Of a stretch of DNA of 41,607 bases, positions 9,341 through 15,322 are shown one piece after another (within the stretch, counting starts at the first letter, position 1; each line of letters starts with the position of its first letter). The notes under the pieces are model-generated. The model saw only the letters and a program-made list of their open reading frames with translations. It had not been told where the DNA came from and searched no databases. The translations under genes and the position numbers were made by a program. This DNA is from Methylibium sp. (lineage in GTDB: Bacteria; Pseudomonadota; Gammaproteobacteria; Burkholderiales; Burkholderiaceae_C). The stretch is from assembly GCA_013824165.1 (NCBI GenBank), contig PNNH01000047.1:1-41607 (forward strand). Direction: 5' to 3'.

Positions 9341-10278
9341 GGATCGTGGCGGGATCTTCCAGCCCCGAGCTCACACTGCGCCAGGCGAGCGCGGCGGATG
9401 CGCCGGCGCTGTTCGACGCCCATCAGAATTCCGTCCTCAGCCTGGCAGGCACGGCCTACGCCGCGCCGCAGCTGCAGGCCTGGTTCGAGGGCCGCAGCCC
9501 GGCCATCTACGAGCCGGCGCTCAGCGAGGGCCGGATCTGGCTGGCCGAGCGAGCCGGCCGGGTGCTGGGCTTCGTCGGCATTGAGCCGCTGGAAGTCAGC
9601 CTGCTGTTCGTGCGCCCCGAAGCGGCCGGCAGCGGCCTGGGCAGCCGCCTGCTGGCGCTGGGCATGGCGCAGGCGCGCCGCACCGGAGCGGGGCCGCTGA
9701 AGCTGGTGGCCACGCTGAACTCGCAGGCCTTCTATGAACGCCATGGCTTCGCGCCCGTGGAGCGCTGCGAGACGCTGCGCGGCAGCGCGCAGAGCACCCG
9801 CATTGAGCTGGTCCGTATGCGCCAGCAGGTGCTGCATCTGTGCCAGCAGCCGCAGCACGGCGATGCGGTCGCCCGGATGATCTACCAGGAGTTCTGGCGT
9901 GACGTGCCGAACGGCATGAGCGAAGCCGATCTGCAGGCGCATCTGCGCACGGCCACCGACCCGGACCGTCTGCCGCTGTGCCTGATCGCGATCGATGCGG
10001 ACGGGCAGTTGCTGGGCACCGTCAACCTGATCGACAACGATGACAGCCAGCGTACGCATCTCTGGCCCTGGCTGGCCGCCATGGTGGTGCTGGAGTCGCA
10101 GCGCGGCCGCGGCATCGGCAGCGCGCTGGTGCGCAGCCTGCTGCTGGAAGCACGCCGGCTGGGCCTGCCGCGCCTGTACTTCGGCACCGACGGCCCGGGG
10201 TTCTACACCCGGCTGGGCGCGCAGCTGCATGAACAGGTCAGCGAGACTTTTTGCGTCATGCGTTTCGAGCTCGGCTAA
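9337..10278 (+). CDS. Tandem GNAT acetyltransferase (two GNAT domains fused)
   Basis: About 310 residues holding two N-acetyltransferase domains in one chain. The first (about 10-150) has the acetyl-CoA loop LLFVRPEAAGSGLGSRLL and ends in AFYERHGF. The second (about 165-313) has AAMVVLESQRGRGIGSALV and ends in GFYTRLGA. Both acetyl-CoA loops look usable. Acceptors are unknown. The start is unclear: TTG at 9337 overlaps the peptidase stop, and GTG at 9346 is equally possible. There is no in-frame ATG near the conserved start. It lies in the same run of genes as the M28 peptidase. Confidence 0.85.
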   Translation: MRIVAGSSSPELTLRQASAADAPALFDAHQNSVLSLAGTAYAAPQLQAWFEGRSPAIYEPALSEGRIWLAERAGRVLGFVGIEPLEVSLLFVRPEAAGSGLGSRLLALGMAQARRTGAGPLKLVATLNSQAFYERHGFAPVERCETLRGSAQSTRIELVRMRQQVLHLCQQPQHGDAVARMIYQEFWRDVPNGMSEADLQAHLRTATDPDRLPLCLIAIDADGQLLGTVNLIDNDDSQRTHLWPWLAAMVVLESQRGRGIGSALVRSLLLEARRLGLPRLYFGTDGPGFYTRLGAQLHEQVSETFCVMRFELG

Positions 10279-10288
10279 GCTCGTCGCC

Positions 10289-10930
10289 ATGCTCGGCATC
10301 CACGACCTTCCGCTCTTCATCGTCTCAGGCCTGCTGCTGAACATCGCACCGGGGCCGGATTCGGTGCTGATCATGACGCGCAGCGCCACCCAGGGCTGGC
10401 GCGCCGGTTCGGCCGCATCGCTGGGCATCGGCGCCGGCACCTGTGTGCATGTGCTGGCGGCGGCCCTGGGCCTGTCTGCCCTGCTGGCGGCTTCGAGCTG
10501 GGCCTTCACGCTGGTCAAGTGGGTGGGCGCGGCCTATCTGGTCTATGTGGGCCTGCAGATGCTGCTGGCACGCCGCAGCGCGCCCACCACTGCGACCCAC
10601 GAAGCAGCGGCGCCTGCCCGCCTCAGCCACCGGCAGATCTTTGCCCAGGGCTTTCTGACCAATGTGCTGAACCCCAAGGTGGCGCTGTTCTTCCTGGCCT
10701 TCGTGCCGCAGTTCATCGCGCCGGACGCGCCACACAAAGCGCTGGCCTTCGTCGTGCTGGGCGCGATCTTCAATGTCAACGGCATGCTGTGGTGCCACTT
10801 CCTGGCCCTGTCTACCGCGCTGGCCAGCCGGCGCCTCAGGCTGGGTGGGGCGCTGGCGCAGTGGCTGAACCGCGCCATCGGCGCGCTGTTCCTTTCTTTC
10901 GGGCTGAAGCTGGCGCTGTCGGATCGCTGA
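10289..10930 (+). CDS. LysE/RhtB-family amino-acid exporter
   Basis: A 213-residue inner-membrane protein with about six hydrophobic segments. The family signature is LLLNIAPGPDSVLIMTRSA near the N-terminus, and the second conserved block is FLTNVLNPKVALFFLAFVPQF. These proteins export amino acids or related small molecules. The substrate here is not predictable. It starts 10 bases after the double-GNAT gene, so it probably belongs to the same message. An imperfect inverted repeat follows its stop codon. Confidence 0.92.
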   Translation: MLGIHDLPLFIVSGLLLNIAPGPDSVLIMTRSATQGWRAGSAASLGIGAGTCVHVLAAALGLSALLAASSWAFTLVKWVGAAYLVYVGLQMLLARRSAPTTATHEAAAPARLSHRQIFAQGFLTNVLNPKVALFFLAFVPQFIAPDAPHKALAFVVLGAIFNVNGMLWCHFLALSTALASRRLRLGGALAQWLNRAIGALFLSFGLKLALSDR

Positions 10931-10931
10931 G

Positions 10932-10973
10932 GCGGCCCCTCAGAAAGCCCTACTGCTTTCAGGCCTAGGCCGC
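10932..10973. repeat. Imperfect inverted repeat after the LysE-family gene
   Basis: GCGGCC (10932-10937) pairs with GGCCGC (10968-10973), and GAAAG (10943-10947) pairs with CTTTC (10956-10960), around a CCCTACTG loop. It fills the gap between the exporter and the PAP2 gene. There is no T-run, so it would be a weak terminator or an RNA-stabilising end. The function is inferred from structure only. Confidence 0.4.
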
Positions 10974-10992
10974 TTGCCCATAAGCTTTTGCC

Positions 10993-11544
10993 ATGAATGT
11001 CATCAAAGCCCTGGAACTGCCCTTGCGTCGCCACGCGGGCACCGTCACCCTGCTCGCCCTGGCCTGCCTGGAAGCCCAGGCGATGTCCGAGCGCCGCGTT
11101 GGCGACCACCTGAGTCTGGCCTTGCCGATCGGCACGCTGGCGGTGGAAGCCTGGCGGGGCGATTGGGAAGGCGCCTGGCAGTTGACCCAGACCTTTGCGC
11201 TGACAACAGGGGTGGCCGAGCTGCTGAAGAAAACCACCGGCGTGACCCGTCCCGACGGCATGGGCGACAACAGCTTCCCCAGCGGCCATGCAGCGCGCGC
11301 CTTCAGCGCGGCCAGCTATGTGCACGTGCGCCACGGCATCGAGGCGGCCTGGCCGCTATACCTGGCCGCCACTTACGTCGGCCATACCCGCGTGCAGGCC
11401 AAGCGCCACCGCTGGAGCGAGGTGGCCGTGTCGGCCGGGCTGGCCTACGGCTTTGCGCGCTGGCGCGTCGAGCCCCTGGGTGCGAAGGCGGAGGTGGCAG
11501 TGCTGGGCGACGGTGTGTTCGTCAGCTTGCGCTGGCAGCCCTGA
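10993..11544 (+). CDS. PAP2-family phosphatase
   Basis: A 183-residue phosphatase of the PAP2/acid phosphatase superfamily. The three-part signature is present: KKTTGVTRP (K-x6-RP), FPSGHA (PSGH), and GHTRVQAKRHRWSE (R-x5-H-x3-E/D, with Glu in the last place). It is likely membrane-associated or periplasmic, acting on a lipid phosphate such as phosphatidic acid or undecaprenyl diphosphate. Short hydrophobic stretches surround the motifs. The start ATG at 10993 gives MNVIKALELPL. It is followed by the DUF2939 gene after 16 bases. Confidence 0.88.
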   Translation: MNVIKALELPLRRHAGTVTLLALACLEAQAMSERRVGDHLSLALPIGTLAVEAWRGDWEGAWQLTQTFALTTGVAELLKKTTGVTRPDGMGDNSFPSGHAARAFSAASYVHVRHGIEAAWPLYLAATYVGHTRVQAKRHRWSEVAVSAGLAYGFARWRVEPLGAKAEVAVLGDGVFVSLRWQP

Positions 11545-11560
11545 AAGCCAGCACCCTCGC

Positions 11561-12097
11561 ATGAAAGACACCCCCTCCCGCACGCTGCGCCTCACCTCCA
11601 CCCTGCTCTTGCTACTGGCCCTGACGGGCGTCGTGCTCAGTCCCTACCTGACGCTGCATCAACTGCGTGCCGCGGCCGAGGCGCGCGATGCCCAGGCCTT
11701 CGGCCGGCATGTGGATTTCGACGCGCTGCGCGGCCATCTGAAGCAGGGCGTGCAGCGCAAGCTGGCCGGCCAGGAGCGCGGCGCCGACGGCCAGCCCACG
11801 CCGGCCAGCGCCTTTGGCGCGGCACTGGCGGGTGCCTTCCTGGGCCCGATGGTGGACTCGCTGATCACCCCCGAGAGCCTGGCGCGCCTGATGCAAGGCC
11901 AGTCGCCGCTGCGCGCCGCCGCTGGCCCGCTGGGCGGCGAGGCGCCGGAGCGCTCAGCGCTGGAGACACAGATGGGCTACGAAAGCCCCAACCGCTTTGT
12001 CTTCGCAATCGCCCGCCGCGGCGAACTGCCGGTGGAGCTGGTTCTGCACCGCGAACGGCTTCTGTTCTGGAAGCTGGCGGAGTTGCGCCTGCCCTAG
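11561..12097 (+). CDS. DUF2939 family protein
   Basis: A 178-residue protein of unknown function with an N-terminal hydrophobic segment (STLLLLLALTGVVLSPYL), a short helix with LHQLRAAAEARDAQAF, and FGRHVDFDALRGHLKQG. This is the typical DUF2939 start, where a membrane anchor is followed by a small domain outside. The C-terminal end (YESPNRFVFAIARRGELPVELVL) forms the last conserved part. It is the final gene of this plus-strand series. Its stop at 12095-12097 is only five bases from the stop of the convergent HD-GYP gene, so the two transcripts probably overlap. Confidence 0.8.
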   Translation: MKDTPSRTLRLTSTLLLLLALTGVVLSPYLTLHQLRAAAEARDAQAFGRHVDFDALRGHLKQGVQRKLAGQERGADGQPTPASAFGAALAGAFLGPMVDSLITPESLARLMQGQSPLRAAAGPLGGEAPERSALETQMGYESPNRFVFAIARRGELPVELVLHRERLLFWKLAELRLP

Positions 12098-12102
12098 TGG
12101 CG

Positions 12103-12969
12103 CTAGGCGGCGTACTGCTTGCGGATGGCATCGAAGCGGTCGAAATTCTCGAGAAACAGCTGCACCAGCCGCGGGTCGAAATGCCGGCCCGCTTGCTCGC
12201 TGAAGTGGGCTCGGATCTGCTCAATGGTCCAGGCTTTCTTGTAGACACGCTCCGTGCCGAGTGCATCGAACACATCCGCCACCGCGACGATGCGCCCCTC
12301 GATGGCAATGGCCTCGCCTCGCAGGCGCTGCGGATAGCCGGAGCCATCCCACTTCTCGTGATGGTTGCGGGCAATCGTGGCTGCGGTCTGCAAGATGGGC
12401 TTGGTCGACTTTGCAAGCACGCGGTAGCCGATCTCCGCATGCTCCTGCATCACCAAGTACTCCTCCGCGGTCAGCTTGCCGGGCTTGAGCAGGATATGGT
12501 CCGGTGTGCCCACCTTGCCGATGTCATGCAAGGGTGCGGCGCTGGTGATCAGGAACACCTTCTCGGCAGGCAGGCCCGCCAGCTCAGCGAGCAGGCGGCA
12601 GTATTCGGCGACCCGCTTGATGTGTGCGCCGGTTTCGCCGCAGCGTGACTCCGCCACCTCGGACAGCGTGACGATGACCTCGATCTGCGTCTCGTTGAGT
12701 TCGCGCAGCTTGGTTTGCTCGATGCTGTGGATGCGAACAAAGTGCAGGGTGTTGAGGGCAGCAACGGCGGCCGACGTCAGCACCGCCACCAGGATCGGCC
12801 CGATGAAGACATCCAGGCGAAGCGGCAGTCCGAGCCGGTGAACCATGTTGAACCAGGCGAAGGCCACCATCAGTGGCGCGACGATCACCAAGGTGACGCC
12901 GAAGGAGCGCAGGCCAAACTGCAGGACAGCATCGTCACGCGCAGCACCGCGTCGATTCAATTCATCCAT
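12103..12969 (-). CDS. HD-GYP domain protein (probable c-di-GMP phosphodiesterase)
   Basis: A 288-residue inner-membrane protein. Two hydrophobic segments (about 24-46 and 52-76) are followed by a short linker and an HD-GYP domain (about 95-288). Catalytic features are present: HDIGK with His148-Asp149, and HHEKWDGSGYP at 203-213, the full HHE...GYP signature. This predicts hydrolysis of cyclic di-GMP in the cytoplasm. There is no receiver domain, so input probably comes through the membrane part. The start at 12969 gives MDELNRRG; a longer frame up to 13047 lacks a conserved extension. Its upstream region carries a hairpin and a 12-base direct repeat. Confidence 0.9.
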   Translation of the reverse strand: MDELNRRGAARDDAVLQFGLRSFGVTLVIVAPLMVAFAWFNMVHRLGLPLRLDVFIGPILVAVLTSAAVAALNTLHFVRIHSIEQTKLRELNETQIEVIVTLSEVAESRCGETGAHIKRVAEYCRLLAELAGLPAEKVFLITSAAPLHDIGKVGTPDHILLKPGKLTAEEYLVMQEHAEIGYRVLAKSTKPILQTAATIARNHHEKWDGSGYPQRLRGEAIAIEGRIVAVADVFDALGTERVYKKAWTIEQIRAHFSEQAGRHFDPRLVQLFLENFDRFDAIRKQYAA

Positions 12970-12979
12970 ATGCGCCTGA

Positions 12980-13065
12980 CGAAAGTGCCCAAGTCGGGCA
13001 CCCAGTCTAGGAGCTGCCGGCCTTGCGGCCAGATGTATCCATGCCACAAGGTGCGAAAGTGCCCA
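12980..13065 (-). repeat. 12-base direct repeat and hairpin upstream of the HD-GYP gene
   Basis: TGGGCACTTTCG (minus strand) occurs at 12980-12991 and again at 13054-13065. The copy nearer the gene is part of a perfect hairpin, GTGCCC-GACTT-GGGCAC (12985-13001), 16 bases before the start codon. Two identical 12-mers spaced 74 bases apart in a promoter region suggest a regulator site, or a duplicated leader piece. No known regulator motif was recognised. Confidence 0.45.
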
Positions 13066-13134
13066 TGGGCTCAGGATTCCTGACTCTGAACGAAGCGAAG
13101 AACCGTTCGACAGCGTGCTGCTGCCCAGGGTCGA

Positions 13135-14199
13135 TCAGCGCCCCACCGCGCTCGGCAGCAGCCCCGTCCAGCGCTTGAAGAAGCGGCGAAAGCCCGCGCT
13201 GTCGAAGAAGCCCAGCGCTGCGGCCACCGCCTCGTTGGCCTCGCCGCGCGGGCCTAGCAGATAAAGCGCCACCCAGGCGCGCAGCTGGTCGAGCTCGGCC
13301 TGGTAGTGGCTGCCATGCTGGGCCAGGCGGCGCTTGAGCGTTGCCGGGCTGACGCCGAAACTGAGCGCCATCGCTTCCAGCGCCGGTGGCTCGGCCACCG
13401 ATTGCAACAGCCGGTCGTGCAGCGCCGCCAGCAGGCCACGGCGCAGCGCCTGCGGGTCGGCGCCCTGGGCCAACGCATGCCGGGCCAGCGCCGGGCCGGG
13501 CGCGGCATGCCAGGCGCAGCGCAGGCAGTCCAGGTCCAGCCGCATCGCGTCCACCTGGCAATCGAAACTCAGGCGCGGCCCGAGGAACACTGCATGCTGG
13601 GCCAGATCGCGCGGCGCGGTGCGGTTGAAGCTGAAGCGCCAGGGCAGGGCGGTGCCGCTTTGCGCGGCGCAAAAGCTGGCCACCGCGCTCATGTGCAGGT
13701 CGACGACGAAGCCGCGCAGGCTGGGCGGCAGGCCGCAGGCATCGCTCCACAACAGGATCAGCTCGCGGCCATCGACCAGCAGGCGCGGCGTCAGCAGCGG
13801 GCTCAGGCGGCCGGCATGGCGGCACAGCAGCTGCAAGGCTTCTTCCAGGCTGGCGGCCTGCTGCAGCGCCTGGCTCGCCAGGCCGTAGTGGCCGGGCAGG
13901 CTTTGGCGGCCGATCACGAAGGCGGCGTCGGCGCCGCCCTGGGTTTTCAAAGGCTCAAGAAGCGCCAGCAGCTGGCGTGGGCTCAGCAGGGCCGGGCTGC
14001 TCTGCAATTCGGCCGCAGCCAGCCACTCGCCCTGCGCCAGCCCGCGGCTGCGCGCGAACTCGGCCAGCAGCGCGGCCTGGTCGCTCCAGGGCAGGCAGGG
14101 CGTGTCGATCTCGTAGGGAGCGCCGGTCGAGACCGGCCCGGCGCCCAGGCCGCGCAGCAGCAATTCGTCGAGCTCGGCCTGCAGCGCTTGGCGACTCAT
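13135..14199 (-). CDS. AraC-family transcriptional regulator (Arabinose_bd-type N-terminus)
   Basis: A 354-residue DNA-binding regulator. The N-terminal two thirds look like the ligand-sensing part of the OruR/ArgR-type AraC proteins (for example FVIGRQSLPGHYGLASQAL). The C-terminal part carries the two helix-turn-helix units: LEAMALSFGVSPATLKRRLA and, as the AraC signature, EAVAAALGFFDSAGFRRFFKRW then TG. Its ATG follows the stop of the upstream gene by one base, so it is translationally coupled to the membrane protein at 14201-15124. The target is unknown. The divergent TonB receptor/phytase operon or its own operon are the natural candidates, by position only. Confidence 0.9.
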   Translation of the reverse strand: MSRQALQAELDELLLRGLGAGPVSTGAPYEIDTPCLPWSDQAALLAEFARSRGLAQGEWLAAAELQSSPALLSPRQLLALLEPLKTQGGADAAFVIGRQSLPGHYGLASQALQQAASLEEALQLLCRHAGRLSPLLTPRLLVDGRELILLWSDACGLPPSLRGFVVDLHMSAVASFCAAQSGTALPWRFSFNRTAPRDLAQHAVFLGPRLSFDCQVDAMRLDLDCLRCAWHAAPGPALARHALAQGADPQALRRGLLAALHDRLLQSVAEPPALEAMALSFGVSPATLKRRLAQHGSHYQAELDQLRAWVALYLLGPRGEANEAVAAALGFFDSAGFRRFFKRWTGLLPSAVGR

Positions 14200-14200
14200 C

Positions 14201-15124
14201 TCAGCGCATCCGGTCCAGCAGCCTGAGAAGCAGCGCCTGCGGCTCCAAGGCCTCGTCGGTGCGGGCCTGCGCCGCCTGCACCGGCAGCGCCAGCGCTTCA
14301 CCGCCCGGCAGGTGGTAAGACCAATCCGCCAGCACGGCCTGCAAGCGCTCGGGCGCCGCGCTGCCGGCCGGCAGCAGCAGCACCAGGCGATCGCCGGCAT
14401 AGCGGCACAGCAGCGTGTCGGGCGGCAGATGCAGCAGCAGCAGACGGCTGGCGGACTGCACCATGCGATCGGCCTCGGCCAGGCCGTGCAGACGCGCCAC
14501 GCCGTCAAAACCCTGCCAGCCCAGCATCAGCAGGGTGCTGGCCCGGCCGGCGCTGCGCTCCAGCGCAATCTGCTCAGCCATATAGCCGGCATCGGCCAGC
14601 TGAGTCAACGCATCGATGCGGCGATGGTCGCGGAAGTCGCGCTCACGCGGGCCCAGCTGGCGCTGCAGCGCCAGCTGCTCGCCGCGCCAGTGGTGCAGGC
14701 CCACGGTCAGCAGCAGCATGCCCAGCGGCGTCAGCGTGGACTCCAGCCAGTTGTCCCACAGCACGCTCTTGGGCAGCAGCCAGAACTCGTCCAGCACATC
14801 CACATAACTGCCCAGCAGCATGCAGGCCAGGCCCAGGCACAGCCAGTTGCTGACCGGCCCGGCCGGCCGGCTGGCGCGCACATAGGCCAGCCAGACGCCC
14901 ACCATGATCGCCATGCCGCCTTCGCCGACGATGTCCATCCAGCGCCACTGTGCGAACGGGCGCGGCGCCGCCTGGTCGGCAAACAGCCCGGCCAGCAAGG
15001 CCAGCAGCAGCAGCAGGCCATGGCCGAAATGGCGCAGGCCCAGCACCGGCGCGAACGCGGGCAGGGCCGGCAGGCGCGGCAAGGCCCGGGGCTGGTTCAG
15101 CTCGTTGACGTCTCGGTTCTTCAT
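14201..15124 (-). CDS. Membrane protein with degenerate GGDEF-like domain
   Basis: A 307-residue protein. Four hydrophobic segments (for example FGHGLLLLLALLAGLFADQ, MAIMVGVWLAYV, NWLCLGLACMLLGSYV, LTPLGMLLLTVGLHHW) precede a domain that follows the GGDEF pattern. DALTQLADAGYMAEQIALE matches the D-LTGL-NR region, and RYAGDRLVLLLP sits where RYGGDEF would be. The active-site motif is reduced to AGDRL, so cyclase activity is not expected. It may sense through the membrane part or bind nucleotides. It is coupled to the AraC gene (one-base gap). The start is ATG at 15124 (MKNRDVNEL); an earlier in-frame start would fall inside the palindrome upstream. Confidence 0.78.
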   Translation of the reverse strand: MKNRDVNELNQPRALPRLPALPAFAPVLGLRHFGHGLLLLLALLAGLFADQAAPRPFAQWRWMDIVGEGGMAIMVGVWLAYVRASRPAGPVSNWLCLGLACMLLGSYVDVLDEFWLLPKSVLWDNWLESTLTPLGMLLLTVGLHHWRGEQLALQRQLGPRERDFRDHRRIDALTQLADAGYMAEQIALERSAGRASTLLMLGWQGFDGVARLHGLAEADRMVQSASRLLLLHLPPDTLLCRYAGDRLVLLLPAGSAAPERLQAVLADWSYHLPGGEALALPVQAAQARTDEALEPQALLLRLLDRMR

Positions 15125-15147
15125 CCGCGCGGATGCTAGGCCGCTTG

Positions 15148-15164
15148 TGTGACAAACCGTCACA
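15148..15164. promoter_or_regulatory. Palindromic operator candidate TGTGAC-N5-GTCACA
   Basis: A perfect 6-base inverted repeat with 5-base centre, TGTGACAAACCGTCACA, flanked by a second matching pair CCGC (15141-15144) and GCGG (15166-15169). It lies 24 bases upstream of the membrane-sensor start codon, a typical operator position. It resembles a CRP/FNR-type site but has one base too many in the middle (TGTGA-N7-TCACA), so I do not name the regulator. Confidence 0.45.
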
Positions 15165-15246
15165 TGCGGCTGGCACAGTGCCGGGGGGGAGTCGGATCAG
15201 CTCAGTCTGGCGCCGTTGCTGCGCCCTGCGGCCTCCCGGCTGCGGC

Positions 15247-15264
15247 ATGTCACGCAAGTGCCAT
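15247..15264 (+). promoter_or_regulatory. Possible Pho box upstream of the TonB receptor/phytase operon
   Basis: ATGTCAC-GCAA-GTGCCAT matches the PhoB box layout (two 7-mers like CTGTCAT, 4 bases apart) at 10 of 14 positions. It lies 58 bases before the receptor start. The bases GAGCAT, ten bases further on, could serve as a weak -10. The biology fits (phosphate release from phytate), but a match of this quality can occur by chance in a region this size. Confidence 0.3.
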
Positions 15265-15322
15265 GCGTCCTGCCGAGCATGCGGTCCATCCGATCGACTC
15301 CCGGCTTCAGCCACCGCTCATC

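Noticed and set aside
10932-10973. The hairpin after the LysE gene as an intrinsic terminator
   Set aside because: No T-run on either side; kept only as an inverted repeat.
13050-13066. The TGGGCACTTTCGCA sequence as a sigma-54 promoter
   Set aside because: The GG-to-GC distance is 7-8 bases rather than the required 10.
15148-15164. Reading the palindrome as a CRP site
   Set aside because: CRP sites have six bases between TGTGA and TCACA; here there are seven. I keep it as an unnamed operator.
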